64,000 nucleotides of DNA from Paracidovorax avenae (GCF_040892545.1 NZ_CP156079.1:3507501-3571500), one strand, 5' to 3'; shown: positions 9,960-18,744, counted from the first letter of the stretch. Numbers and translations are program-made. The notes: generated by a model not told the origin, from the letters alone.

Positions 9960-10808
9960 GTGGCGCAAGGCAATACGGAGGCCGGCACGCGCCGGCGCTC
10001 CCCCCTCCTGAAGGCGATGCTCATCCTGGTGGGCATCGCCTTGTTTTTGGGCTTCCTGGCCCTGGGCACCTGGCAGGTGCAGCGCCGGGCCTGGAAGCTG
10101 GCGCTGATCGAGCGCGTGGACCATCGCGTGCATGCCGCGCCCGTACCCGTGCCACCGCCCGCGCAATGGCCGCAGGTGGACGCCCCCGGCTACGAATACC
10201 TGCCCGTCGCGGCCACGGGCCGCTGGCTCTCCGACCAGACCGTGCTCGCCCAGGCCACCACCGACCTCGGCTCGGGCTTCTGGGTGATGACGCCGCTGCA
10301 GCAGCCCGACGGCACGCAGGTGCTGGTCAACCGCGGCTTCGTGCCGCAGGACCAGCGTGCGCGCTGGCTGCCGGGCGGCGAAGCACTGGCCGCGGCGGAC
10401 GCGGGCGGCGCGCAGGCGTCCGTGCAGGGCCTGCTGCGCATGAGCGAGCCGGGCGGCAGCCTGCTGCGCGCCAACGACCCTGCCGCCCAGCGCTGGTACT
10501 CGCGCGACGTCGCGGCCATCGCTGCGGACCGGAAGCTGCCGCGCGCCGCGCCGTTCTTCATCGACGCCGGCCTGCCCGCGCAGCGGCCGCCGCAGGCGAT
10601 CGGGGAGGGAGCGGCTGCCAGCGCCGGCCCCTGGCCCCGCGCCGGCATGACCGTGATCCGCTTCCCCAACAGCCATCTGGTGTACGCGATCACGTGGTAC
10701 GGACTGGCCCTGATGGTTGTCGGTGCAGGCTGGTATGTGGCACGCTACGAGTTTCGTCCGCGCGCAGCCGACCGTGCCCACCACCCCTCCGACCGCTCCA
10801 CACACTGA
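9960..10808 (+). CDS. SURF1-family oxidase assembly protein
   Basis: 282 residues, starting with GTG at 9960, seven bases after cyoD. SURF1 architecture: one N-terminal helix (about 21-40, IALFLGFLALGTWQVQRRAWK), a periplasmic domain with the conserved YEYLPVAATGRW and VLVNRGFVP stretches, and a C-terminal helix ending in the membrane-exit segment YAITWYGLALMVVGAGWYV. SURF1 (ShyY1) proteins help insert heme a or o into heme-copper oxidases. Its position inside the cyo transcript suggests it serves the bo3 enzyme here. Its 3' end overlaps the kinase gene downstream. Confidence 0.9.
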   Translation: MAQGNTEAGTRRRSPLLKAMLILVGIALFLGFLALGTWQVQRRAWKLALIERVDHRVHAAPVPVPPPAQWPQVDAPGYEYLPVAATGRWLSDQTVLAQATTDLGSGFWVMTPLQQPDGTQVLVNRGFVPQDQRARWLPGGEALAAADAGGAQASVQGLLRMSEPGGSLLRANDPAAQRWYSRDVAAIAADRKLPRAAPFFIDAGLPAQRPPQAIGEGAAASAGPWPRAGMTVIRFPNSHLVYAITWYGLALMVVGAGWYVARYEFRPRAADRAHHPSDRSTH

Positions 10809-12186
10809 TCCCGGCCCGGGCGCCACGTCCTCCGCGGCGCCCGGCGCGAAGCCGCCCCCGGCCGGACCGGCCACGCCTTCGGTGCGCAACGCCCGCTACG
10901 CGAACGCCGCAGCGGGGCTCAAGAACCTGCACCAGCTGATCCAGTTGCGCTGGGTGGCCGCCATCGGGCAGGTGTTCACCATCGAGGTCGCCTACTACAG
11001 CCTCGGGCTGTCGCTGCCGGTGCGCGAGATGCTCATGGTCGTGGGCTGCCTGGTGCTCTTCAACCTCGTCAGCCTGGTGCGCTGGCGCACCGGGCACGGC
11101 GTGCGGAACGTGGAGCTTTTCCTCGCGCTGCTGATCGACGTGGCCGTGCTCACGGTGCAGCTCTACCTGAGCGGCGGCACCGGCAATCCGTTCGTCTTCC
11201 TCTACCTGCTGCAGATCGCGGTCGGCGCGGTGCTGCTGCGCGGCGGATACATCTGGTCGATCGTGGCGATCACCACCGGCTGCTTCGCGGCGCTGTCGCG
11301 CTTCAACCTGCCGCTGCCCCTGCCCGCGGACCTGCACCGGGGACTGTCCAGCCCCTACCTGCTGGGCCTGCTGGTGTGCTTCCTGCTCAACGCGATCCTG
11401 GTCGTCATCTTCATCACCCGCATCGAGCGCAACCTGCGCCAGCGCGACGCGCGGCTCTCGGCGGCGCGCCAGCGGGCCCTGGAAGAGGAACACATCGTCC
11501 GCATGGGCCTGCTGGCCTCGGGCGCGGCCCACGAGCTCGGCACGCCGCTGTCCACCATGGCCGTCATCCTGGGCGACTGGCGGCACGACGAGCGGCTTGC
11601 CGCCGACCGCATGCTGCAGGACGAGATCGCGGAAATGCAGGTCCAGGTGCAGCGCTGCAAGAGCATCGTGAGCGGCATCCTGCTGTCGGCCGGCGAGGCG
11701 CGCGGCGAGGCGTCCGCGCAGACCACGGTGCGCACCTTCGTGGATGCGCTCGCGCGGGACTGGCGGGCCACGCGCGCCATCGCCGCGTTCGACTACGACA
11801 ACCGCTTCGGCGCCGACACGCCCATGGTGTCGGACACCATGCTGCAGCAGATGGTTTTCAATGTGTTGGACAATGCGCGGGACGCCTCGCCCGGCTGGGT
11901 GGGGATGGCCGTCGAACGCGACGCCGACCTGCTGCGCATCACCGTGACCGATGCCGGCCCAGGGTTCGACCCGGCCATCCTGTCGCGGCTCGGCAAGCCC
12001 TACCAGTCGAGCAAGGGCCGAGCGGGGGGCGGGCTGGGCCTGTTCCTCGCCATGAACGTGGCGCGCACCCTCGGCGGCAGCGTCACGGCCCGCAACCTGC
12101 CGGAGCGCGGCGCCGAGGTCAGCATCCGGCTGCCGCTGTCGGCGGTCGCGCTGCCACCCACCGGACTCACACACCATGGACGATGA
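10735..12186 (+). CDS. regB: RegB/PrrB-type redox sensor histidine kinase
   Basis: 483 residues from the ATG at 10735. About six N-terminal transmembrane helices contain GGTGNPF, the GGxxNPF ubiquinone-sensing motif of RegB/PrrB/ActS. The phospho-acceptor is His266 in AAHELGTPLSTM, followed about 45 residues later by an RCKSI Cys resembling the redox-active cysteine of RegB. The HATPase domain has NVLDNARDASP (N box), DAGPGFD and GGGLGLFLA (G boxes). The start is uncertain: the ATG overlaps the SURF1 gene by 74 bases, a GTG at 10774 is possible, and no strong ribosome site is seen. It forms an overlapping pair with the next gene and probably tunes respiratory genes to quinone or oxygen status. 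Confidence 0.85.
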   Translation: MWHATSFVRAQPTVPTTPPTAPHTDPGPGATSSAAPGAKPPPAGPATPSVRNARYANAAAGLKNLHQLIQLRWVAAIGQVFTIEVAYYSLGLSLPVREMLMVVGCLVLFNLVSLVRWRTGHGVRNVELFLALLIDVAVLTVQLYLSGGTGNPFVFLYLLQIAVGAVLLRGGYIWSIVAITTGCFAALSRFNLPLPLPADLHRGLSSPYLLGLLVCFLLNAILVVIFITRIERNLRQRDARLSAARQRALEEEHIVRMGLLASGAAHELGTPLSTMAVILGDWRHDERLAADRMLQDEIAEMQVQVQRCKSIVSGILLSAGEARGEASAQTTVRTFVDALARDWRATRAIAAFDYDNRFGADTPMVSDTMLQQMVFNVLDNARDASPGWVGMAVERDADLLRITVTDAGPGFDPAILSRLGKPYQSSKGRAGGGLGLFLAMNVARTLGGSVTARNLPERGAEVSIRLPLSAVALPPTGLTHHGR

Positions 12187-12709
12187 ACGCCTGCTGCTGA
12201 TCGTGGAGGACGACGAAGCCCTCGCCAGGACCCTGGCGCGCTCCTTCGAGCGCCGCGGCTACCGCGTGCTGCATGCCGACAGCCTGGCCGGCGTGGAAGA
12301 CCTGCTGCTCCTGCATGCGCCCGGCTACGCGGTCGTGGACCTCAAGCTCAAGGGCGAGGCCTCGGGCCTGGCCTGCGTGCAGAAGCTGCATGCCCGCAAC
12401 CCCGCCATGCGCATCGTGGTGCTGACCGGCTTCGCGAGCATCGCCACGGCAGTGGAGGCCGTGAAGCTCGGCGCGTGCCATTACCTCGCCAAGCCCTCCA
12501 ACACGGACGACATCGAAACCGCCTTCGGCCTTTCCGAAGGCAACACCGAGGTGGAACTCACCAACCGGTCCAGCTCCATCAAGACCCTGGAGTGGGAGCG
12601 CATCCACGAGGTGCTGGCGGAGACGGACTTCAACATCTCCGAGGCCGCGCGCCGGCTCGGCATGCACCGCCGCACGCTCACCCGCAAGCTCGGCAAGCAG
12701 CGGGTGTGA
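12176..12709 (+). CDS. regA: RegA/PrrA-type response regulator
   Basis: 177 residues. The receiver domain (1-120) has the acidic pair Asp12/Asp13, the phosphorylation site Asp55 in YAVVDLKLKG and the Lys of LAKPSN. A short Pro-poor linker leads to a C-terminal Fis-type helix-turn-helix, FNISEAARRLGMHRRTLTRK, characteristic of the RegA/PrrA/ActR family of redox regulators. It overlaps the kinase gene by 11 bases, so both are coupled. Known family members control oxidases, carbon fixation and electron-transport genes; the adjoining cyo operon is the obvious first target to test. Confidence 0.9.
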   Translation: MDDERLLLIVEDDEALARTLARSFERRGYRVLHADSLAGVEDLLLLHAPGYAVVDLKLKGEASGLACVQKLHARNPAMRIVVLTGFASIATAVEAVKLGACHYLAKPSNTDDIETAFGLSEGNTEVELTNRSSSIKTLEWERIHEVLAETDFNISEAARRLGMHRRTLTRKLGKQRV

Positions 12710-12723
12710 CGTGGCCTGGCCGG

Positions 12724-13482
12724 CTAGCCGAACAGCATCCCCAGGCCCAGCGCCAGCAGCCCCGCCATCAGGCAGCGGCGGAAGGTCTCCGGCGACAGGT
12801 GCCTGCGCAGACGGTTGCCGAGGGCCATTCCGGCGAGCGCCGGAGCGAGCAGCAGCACCGAACCCGCCAGCATGCCGGCCGGCAGCCGGGCCTGCGACGC
12901 CAGGCCCGCGCCCAGCGCGAGCGTGGACACGGTGAAGCACAGCCCCATCGCCCGCACCAGCGCGTCGCGCTGCAGCCCCAGCGCCTGCAGGTAGGGAACG
13001 GCCGGCACCACGAACACGCCCGTCGCCGCGGTGACGGCGCCCGTGACGGCCCCCACGGCGAACCCCAGCCCGTGGGAGTCCTTGCCGGAAATGGACGGCA
13101 GTCGCGCCCCTGACAGCGACCAGCCCGCATAGGCGATGAGTGCAGCCCCCAGTGCCATGCGCGCGCCCGCGCCCTGGGGCGGGCCCAGCCACCAGGCGCC
13201 CAGCCAGGTGCCGGCGCAGATGCCGGCCTGCAGCCCGGCATGCCGACGCAGCAGCCCGGGCACTTCGCGCCAGGCCCCCATCTGCCAGACATTCGTCGCG
13301 AGCGAGGGCACCACCAGCAGCGCCGCGGCCTGCGCGGGGGGCATCCAGAGCGCGAGCAGCGCCATGGACACGGTGGGCAGGCCGAGCCCGACCACGCCCT
13401 TCACCAGGCCCGCCAGGACGAACACCAGCGCCGCCGCCAGCGCATCCGGCGCCCATGCCTGCATCCATCCCGTGTCCGCCAT
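12724..13482 (-). CDS. TSUP (TauE/SafE) family permease
   Basis: 252 residues, about eight hydrophobic helices. The opening segment, FVLAGLVKGVVGLGLPTVSM, is the TSUP repeat motif and recurs weakly in the second half (VGAVTGAVTAATGVFVVPAV). Family members export or import sulfite, sulfoacetate, taurine-derived or other organosulfur and C2 compounds; the substrate here is unknown. AGGAG lies about ten bases before the ATG at 13482. It is transcribed divergently from the LysR regulator at 13676, which is probably its controller. Confidence 0.85.
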   Translation of the reverse strand: MADTGWMQAWAPDALAAALVFVLAGLVKGVVGLGLPTVSMALLALWMPPAQAAALLVVPSLATNVWQMGAWREVPGLLRRHAGLQAGICAGTWLGAWWLGPPQGAGARMALGAALIAYAGWSLSGARLPSISGKDSHGLGFAVGAVTGAVTAATGVFVVPAVPYLQALGLQRDALVRAMGLCFTVSTLALGAGLASQARLPAGMLAGSVLLLAPALAGMALGNRLRRHLSPETFRRCLMAGLLALGLGMLFG

Positions 13483-13675
13483 GCTCCGCTCCTGTTGTCA
13501 CCGCCGATCCACGCCATGGCCCGTGGCGCGGCGCTCGCCGGAGCCACCGTGCCAGGTCCCGGTCCAGGCACCTGCAGCGATTCTGGAAGCGGCCGCCACC
13601 GGGCACCATGCGGATGTTCCGTCGCCAGCCTTCGGATTCTCCGGAGCCAGATCGCCACCTGTGGTAGCGTGCCGC

Positions 13676-14593
13676 ATGCGCTTCGACCTGACGGACCTGC
13701 GGCTTTTCCTCCACGTGCACGAGGCCGGCACCATCACGGCGGGCGCGGAGCGGGCGCACCTGGCGCTGGCCTCGGCCAGCGAGCGCCTGCTCGCGATGGA
13801 GCAGGCGCTCGGCGCGCCGCTGCTGGTGCGCGGCCGGCGCGGGGTGCAGGCCACCCCGGCCGGACAGACGCTGGCGCACCACGCACGCATCGTGCTGCAG
13901 CAGATGGAGCAGTTGCGCGGCGAACTCGGCGCGCACGGCAGCGGCCTGGCCGGGCACGTACGGCTGCTCTGCAACACCTCCGCCATGAGCGAGCACCTGC
14001 CCGCTCCGCTGGCGGCCTTCCTGGCGGCACATCCGCGCATCGCGGTGGATGCGCAGGAGCGCTCCAGCGACGGCGTGGCCGATGGCGTGCGCGACGGCCT
14101 GTGCGACATCGGCATCGCCTCGCACTCCACCGACCTGCAGGGCCTCGCGGTCCTGCCTTTCGCGGCCGACCCGCTGGACCTGGTGGTGCCCCGCGGCCAC
14201 CCGCTGGCCGGCCGCTCCCGCATCGCGCTGGCGGAAGCGGCGCACGAGGACTTCGCCGGCCTGCCGGACGACAGCGCGCTGCAGGCCCATCTCGCCCGCC
14301 AGGCGCGGCGCCAGGGCCAGCGGCTGCGCTACCGCGCGCGCCTGCAGCACGTCGATGCCGTATGCCGCCTCGTGGGGCTGGGGGCGGGCCTCGTGGCCAT
14401 CGTGCCGCGCGCGGCGGCGGTGCGCCTGGCCCGGTCCACCGGCATACGGCGCGTGGCGCTGTCCGACGCCTGGGCCGCCCGGGAACTGGTGCTGTGCGTG
14501 CGCGCGGACGAAGGCGCAGGCCCGGGCGCCCTGCCGCGGCATGCCCGCGCCCTGCTGGACCACCTCGCCGGGTGGCGCGGGGCCGGAGGCTGA
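13676..14593 (+). CDS. LysR-family transcriptional regulator
   Basis: 305 residues. The N-terminal winged helix-turn-helix (LRLFLHVHEAGTITAGAERA, then SERLLAMEQALGAPLLVRGRRG) is standard LysR, followed by a LysR substrate-binding domain of about 210 residues with the usual central ASHSTDLQGLAVLPF hinge region. The start is the ATG at 13676; earlier in-frame codons would run through the divergent promoter region. Its neighbour on the opposite strand is a TSUP permease, an arrangement that usually means the regulator controls the permease in response to the transported compound. The inducer is unknown. Confidence 0.88.
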   Translation: MRFDLTDLRLFLHVHEAGTITAGAERAHLALASASERLLAMEQALGAPLLVRGRRGVQATPAGQTLAHHARIVLQQMEQLRGELGAHGSGLAGHVRLLCNTSAMSEHLPAPLAAFLAAHPRIAVDAQERSSDGVADGVRDGLCDIGIASHSTDLQGLAVLPFAADPLDLVVPRGHPLAGRSRIALAEAAHEDFAGLPDDSALQAHLARQARRQGQRLRYRARLQHVDAVCRLVGLGAGLVAIVPRAAAVRLARSTGIRRVALSDAWAARELVLCVRADEGAGPGALPRHARALLDHLAGWRGAGG

Positions 14594-14686
14594 GGCCAAA
14601 GCCTGCGCCAGGTCAAGGTGCGTACCGCGGCCGGGCGCCACAATCGCGCGCTTCGTCGCGCCCTGCCCTGCCCCGCCCACTGCCCC

Positions 14687-16090
14687 ATGACGCTCCGCCC
14701 GCCCGAACTGCTGCTGCCCGCCGGCTCCCTCGACAGGATGCGCACGGCCTACGATTTCGGCGCCGACGCCGTCTATGCGGGCCAGCCGCGCTATTCCCTG
14801 CGGGCGCGCAACAACGAGTTCCGGCTCGAACAGATCGGCCAGGGCATCGGCGAGGCGCATGCGCGCGGCCGCAAATTCTTCGTGACCAGCAACCTGCTGC
14901 CGCACGACGACAAGGTGCGCACCTACCTGCGCGACATCGAGCCGGTGATCGCGCTGGGGCCCGACGCGCTCATCATGGCCGACCCGGGCCTCATCATGCT
15001 GGTGCGCGAGCGCTGGCCCGGCATTCCCATCCACCTGTCGGTGCAGGCCAACACGGTGAACGCGATGGCCGTGAAGTTCTGGCAGCGCATGGGCCTGGCG
15101 CGCATCATCCTCTCGCGCGAACTGAGCCTGGACGAGATCGAGGGCATACGACAGCAGTGCCCGGACATCGAGCTGGAAGTGTTCGTGCACGGCGCACTGT
15201 GCATCGCCTACTCCGGCCGCTGCCTGCTCTCGGGCTACTTCAACCGGCGCGATGCCAACCAGGGCACCTGCACCAATGCCTGCCGCTGGAGCTATGCGGC
15301 ATCGCCGGGCACGGACGCCACCGACAGCGGCGAGATCCGGCCGCTGCCGCTGGACGGCGGCTTCGATCCGCAGGCGGAGCAGGCACGTGCCGACGGCGCC
15401 TTCGCGGCCTGCGGCGGCGCACCCCGCCATCCGCTGGCCGACCACGCCTACCTGCTGGAAGAAAAGGAACGCCCCGGCGAACTGCTGCCGGTGATGGAAG
15501 ACGAGCACGGCACCTATATCCTCAACAGCCGCGACCTGCGCGCTGTGGAGCACGTGCGCCGCCTCGTGGCCATCGGCGTGGATTCCCTCAAGATCGAGGG
15601 CCGCACCAAGAGCCGCTACTACGTGGCGCGCACCGCACAGGTGTACCGCCGCGCCATCGACGACGCGGTGGCCGGCCGGCCCTTCGACCCGGCGTTGCTG
15701 TCCGAACTCGACGGGCTGGCCCACCGTGGCTACACGGCCGGCTTCCTGCAGCGCCGGCCGGCGCAGGACCTGCAGAACTATGGCACGGGCAGCTCGCAGC
15801 CCGTGCGCAGCCTGTTCGTGGGCGAGGTGCTGGCCTGCGGCGACGGCTGGGCCGAGGTGGAAACGAAGAACCGCTTCGCGGTGGGCGACCGGCTGGAAAT
15901 CATCCATCCTGCCGGCAACCGCACGGTCCGCCTGGAACGCATGCAGGCGGCCGCGAGCGGCGAGCCGCTGCACGTGGCCGCGGGCAGCCCGCTGCGCGTG
16001 CGCATCCCGCTGGAAGGCCCGGCGGAAGGCGCGATGCTCGCGCGCATCCTCGATCCGGCCACCGCGGAGCCCGCGCAGGCACGGCCCTGA
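14687..16090 (+). CDS. trhP: tRNA 5-hydroxyuridine synthesis protein TrhP (YegQ, peptidase U32 family)
   Basis: 467 residues starting at the ATG at 14687 (MTLRPPELLLPAGSLDR). The U32 signature ELEVFVHGALCIAYSGRCLL and the Cys-containing stretch NQGTCTNACRWSY match E. coli YegQ closely rather than RlhA or UbiU. TrhP makes 5-hydroxyuridine at position 34 of tRNAs using prephenate, the first step towards cmo5U; the Cys cluster probably holds an iron-sulfur centre. Length is as expected for the family. No operon partner: the next gene is convergent, 18 bases away. Confidence 0.9.
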   Translation: MTLRPPELLLPAGSLDRMRTAYDFGADAVYAGQPRYSLRARNNEFRLEQIGQGIGEAHARGRKFFVTSNLLPHDDKVRTYLRDIEPVIALGPDALIMADPGLIMLVRERWPGIPIHLSVQANTVNAMAVKFWQRMGLARIILSRELSLDEIEGIRQQCPDIELEVFVHGALCIAYSGRCLLSGYFNRRDANQGTCTNACRWSYAASPGTDATDSGEIRPLPLDGGFDPQAEQARADGAFAACGGAPRHPLADHAYLLEEKERPGELLPVMEDEHGTYILNSRDLRAVEHVRRLVAIGVDSLKIEGRTKSRYYVARTAQVYRRAIDDAVAGRPFDPALLSELDGLAHRGYTAGFLQRRPAQDLQNYGTGSSQPVRSLFVGEVLACGDGWAEVETKNRFAVGDRLEIIHPAGNRTVRLERMQAAASGEPLHVAAGSPLRVRIPLEGPAEGAMLARILDPATAEPAQARP

Positions 16091-16108
16091 CGGCACGCGC
16101 AGGCAGTG

Positions 16109-16540
16109 TCAGGCCGCACGCGGCTGCCCTGCCGCGAAGCCGGCCGGGTCCTGGTGGCGCAGCCCCATCCACTGCAGGTCCCCCAGCACCAGCGCGAAAG
16201 CGCCCTGGGCCATGAGCCAGGCGACGCCGTAACCCGGCAGATCCCACGGCCCGGCGAAGGCCAGGGCGACGCAGCCCACGGCCCAGCCCAGGTTGCCGAT
16301 GGCCAGCAGGAGGACCAGCGCCCGCGGCATGGCGGGCCGGGTTGCGATGACCGCGGCAACCGCTGCGTAGGCCAGCAGGAACCATCCGGTCGCGGACAGC
16401 AGCGCGGCAGGCAGGCCGGTGGCGACGCCGAGCGGCCCGGCGGCGGCGCACTGCACCGCACCGGTTGCCGCGCACCCGGCGGCATCCGCCCAGAGGACGC
16501 GGGGAAGGAAACGGGGCGAGGCGAAGAGGGAGAGAGGCAT
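16109..16540 (-). CDS. Small four-helix membrane protein, unknown function
   Basis: 143 residues, about four transmembrane helices, short charged ends. The ATG at 16540 is preceded by AAGGAG with seven bases of spacing, the best ribosome site in the area. I do not recognise a characterised family; small integral membrane proteins of this kind are often found next to XRE or TetR regulators. It is divergent from the XRE regulator at 16682, and a perfect inverted repeat lies between the two genes, so joint regulation is likely. Unrelated longer frames cover the same bases but lack helices and a ribosome site. Confidence 0.65.
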   Translation of the reverse strand: MPLSLFASPRFLPRVLWADAAGCAATGAVQCAAAGPLGVATGLPAALLSATGWFLLAYAAVAAVIATRPAMPRALVLLLAIGNLGWAVGCVALAFAGPWDLPGYGVAWLMAQGAFALVLGDLQWMGLRHQDPAGFAAGQPRAA

Positions 16541-16627
16541 GGAAGGCTCCTTGCGTGGTGGATGGGGACGGGGCACGGACCCGTTCCGTACCCTGGGACC
16601 GCATGGTCGGCCCCCCTTTGCGGTCGG

Positions 16628-16650
16628 TCCATGACCCGGGAGGTCATGGA
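16628..16650. promoter_or_regulatory. Perfect inverted repeat, candidate operator of the XRE regulator
   Basis: TCCATGACC (16628-16636), spacer CGGGA, GGTCATGGA (16642-16650): 9-bp arms without mismatch. It sits 32 bases before the XRE gene start and 88 bases before the divergent membrane-protein start, where an autorepressor site would be expected. No other gene feature explains the symmetry. Confidence 0.6.
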
Positions 16651-16681
16651 CTGCCCGCGCTGCGCCGATACGATTCCCACC

Positions 16682-17545
16682 ATGACCTCCGCCCTTCAAG
16701 CCGGCCACCACCACCGGCTCGCGCATCCCTCCCCGGTCCCCGGCACGCATTCGCCCTTCGGGGACCACCTGCGCCACTGGCGCCGGCAGCGCCGCCTGAG
16801 CCAGCAGGACCTGGCGCTGGAGGCCGAGGTATCCACGCGCCACCTGAGCTGCGTGGAAACGGGCCGCGCCGCGCCCAGCCGCGACATGGTGCTGCGGCTG
16901 GCCGAGCGCCTGGCCGTGCCCCTGCGCGAACGCAACGCCCTGCTGGTCGCCGCCGGCTTCGCGCCCATGTACGCGGCGCGGGGGCTGGACCACCCCGACA
17001 TGCGCGCCGCGCGCGAGGCCGTCGATCTGGTGCTGCGCGGCCATGAGCCCTACCCGGCACTCGCCGTGGACCGCCACTGGAACATGGTCGCCGCCAATGC
17101 GGTGGTGCCGCTGCTGCTGCAGGGGGTGGCGGACCACCTGCTGGCACCGCCCGTGAACGTGCTCCGGTTGTCGCTGCACCCCCAAGGCCTGGGGCCGCGC
17201 CTGGCCAATGCCGCCGCCTGGAAGGCACACCTGCTGCACCGCCTGGACCAGCAGATCGAAACACACGGCGACGCGCCGCTGCAGGCACTGCGGGACGAAC
17301 TCGCCGGCTACCCCGTACAGGACTGCCCGCCGGAGAGCGATACGCCGGCATTCACCGGCCCGGGTGCCGGCATCGCCCTGCCGCTGCGCCTGCGCACCGC
17401 CGCCGGCATCCTCTCCTTCATCACCACGATCACCGTGTTCGGCACGCCGGTGGACGTGACGCTGCAGGAACTCGCCGTGGAGTCGTTCTTCCCGGCGGAC
17501 GACGCCACGCGCGAGGCGCTGGCGCGCCTGGCTGCCGGGGCCTGA
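16682..17545 (+). CDS. XRE-family regulator with MmyB-like ligand-binding domain
   Basis: 287 residues. A helix-turn-helix of the Cro/C1 class lies at about 27-80 (RRLSQQDLALEAEVSTRHLS, then ETGRAAPSRDMVLRLAERL). Next comes a C-terminal domain beginning YPALAVDRHWNMVAANAVV, the hallmark of MmyB-like regulators found in many proteobacteria and actinobacteria; this domain is thought to bind a hydrophobic small ligand. The ATG at 16682 lies just downstream of a perfect inverted repeat. The divergent membrane-protein gene is the likely co-regulated target. Convergent with the sbmA-like gene, 12 bases apart. Confidence 0.85.
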   Translation: MTSALQAGHHHRLAHPSPVPGTHSPFGDHLRHWRRQRRLSQQDLALEAEVSTRHLSCVETGRAAPSRDMVLRLAERLAVPLRERNALLVAAGFAPMYAARGLDHPDMRAAREAVDLVLRGHEPYPALAVDRHWNMVAANAVVPLLLQGVADHLLAPPVNVLRLSLHPQGLGPRLANAAAWKAHLLHRLDQQIETHGDAPLQALRDELAGYPVQDCPPESDTPAFTGPGAGIALPLRLRTAAGILSFITTITVFGTPVDVTLQELAVESFFPADDATREALARLAAGA

Positions 17546-17560
17546 CCGGAAGTCCGGTCA
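17543..17560. other. 18-bp palindrome containing both stop codons of convergent genes
   Basis: TGACCGGA-AG-TCCGGTCA is symmetrical with 8-bp arms. Its first three bases are the stop of the XRE gene and its last three are the complement of the stop of the SbmA-like gene. There is no T run, so it is not a standard terminator, but a hairpin here could slow both convergent transcripts. Confidence 0.5.
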
Positions 17561-18574
17561 GGGGGCTGCGGACACCGGCACCGCCTCCGGCAGCGGCGCC
17601 GCATCCTCCAGCATCTGCCGCTCGAACGCGCGCAGCCGCTTGTGGATGGAGATCTGCTCCACCACCGTGCTCCAGTTCTGCACCAGGAACTGGAAGGATT
17701 CCAGCACCCGGTCGAAGGCCCGCGAGATCTGCTGCATCACGCCCAGCGTGATCACGCCGGCGATCAGCGTGGGCCCCAGGGCCACCAGCGGCACCAGCAC
17801 GCTCACCTGCAGGTACGACCACTTCACCACGTCGAAGTACAGGTAGTTGAAGAACAGGCGGAAATAGTTGCGGCGCACGTCGGCGAACAGCGCGGCGGCC
17901 GTGGGCGGCGCGGCGCGCGCGTGGTCGTCCTCGCCCAGCACCAGTTCCTTGCGGTAGGCGGCCTCCACGCGCTGGTTGTGGAATTCCAGCCCCGGCAGGC
18001 GCACCCCCACCACGGCCAGCAGCAAGGTGCCGCCCAGGGACCAGAACAGCGCCACCCAGACCAGCGAATGCGGCACGGCGCCGATCACCGGCAGCCCCGT
18101 CAGCTTGTCCGACAGCACCCAGAGCACCGGAACGAAGGCGCCCAGCGTCATCAGGCTGCGCAGGAACGTCAGGCCCAGGCCCTCCATGGTGGTGGCGAAG
18201 CGCATCGTGTCTTCCTGCACCCGCTGCGCCGCGCCCTCGATGTGGCGCAACCGGGGCCAGGCGGCCATGTAGTGCTCGTTCATCGCCTGCCGCCAGCGGA
18301 AGATGTAGTGCTTGCAGAAGAAGTCCACCACCACCGCCGTGGTCACGTAAACCATGGCGATGCGCGAGAAGGTGGAGAGCTGCCCCCAGAACTGCCCCGC
18401 CGTGATGCTCCCGGGCTGGCCCAGCGATTTCTGGATCAGGTCGTAGAAGCTGCCGAACCAGTCGTTGATCTGCACGTCGAGCTCGACGCGGTACCAGGTC
18501 GCCAGCAGGATGAAGACGGAGCCGGCGATCGACCAGGCCCACCACCGGCGGGAGAGAAAGAAGGACTTGAACAT
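17558..18574 (-). CDS. SbmA/BacA-like inner-membrane peptide transporter
   Basis: 338 residues, about six to seven helices, without an ATP-binding domain. The start MFKSFFLSRRWWAWSIAGSV and internal blocks (QINDWFGSFYDLIQ, VDFFCKHYIFRWRQAMNEHY, RVQEDTMRF, FLVQNWSTVVEQISIHKRL) match the SbmA/BacA family. These proteins carry proline-rich peptides, microcins B17/J25 and bleomycin into the cytoplasm and, in rhizobia, protect against host peptides. It is shorter than E. coli SbmA (406 residues), mainly in the C-terminal part. Transcribed alone on the minus strand. Confidence 0.82.
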   Translation of the reverse strand: MFKSFFLSRRWWAWSIAGSVFILLATWYRVELDVQINDWFGSFYDLIQKSLGQPGSITAGQFWGQLSTFSRIAMVYVTTAVVVDFFCKHYIFRWRQAMNEHYMAAWPRLRHIEGAAQRVQEDTMRFATTMEGLGLTFLRSLMTLGAFVPVLWVLSDKLTGLPVIGAVPHSLVWVALFWSLGGTLLLAVVGVRLPGLEFHNQRVEAAYRKELVLGEDDHARAAPPTAAALFADVRRNYFRLFFNYLYFDVVKWSYLQVSVLVPLVALGPTLIAGVITLGVMQQISRAFDRVLESFQFLVQNWSTVVEQISIHKRLRAFERQMLEDAAPLPEAVPVSAAP

Positions 18575-18694
18575 GGCGGTGCGCGTTGTCGTGGTTCTTG
18601 GGCGTCGGACGCCGCCCGGACTGTAAATGTTCCGTGGCGGGCCGGCCGCTTCAGCCCTGCCTAAGGAAGGTGGAGAGGCCAGCGGAAACGAACA

Positions 18695-18730
18695 AAGAAA
18701 AAGGCCCCGGGGATCGCTCCCCGGGGCCTT
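18695..18730 (-). terminator. Strong terminator of acnB
   Basis: A 12-bp perfect stem, AAGGCCCCGGGG (18701-18712) and CCCCGGGGCCTT (18719-18730), loop ATCGCT. An A-rich run (18694-18702) on the plus strand gives the U tract for minus-strand transcription. It lies 14 bases past the acnB stop. Confidence 0.9.
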
Positions 18731-18744
18731 CGCAGTGCGGTACT

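Noticed and set aside
12167..16096. A 1309-codon open frame on the minus strand
   Set aside because: It crosses several real plus-strand genes (regA, LysR, trhP) and part of the TSUP gene in the wrong frame. No domain or ribosome site.
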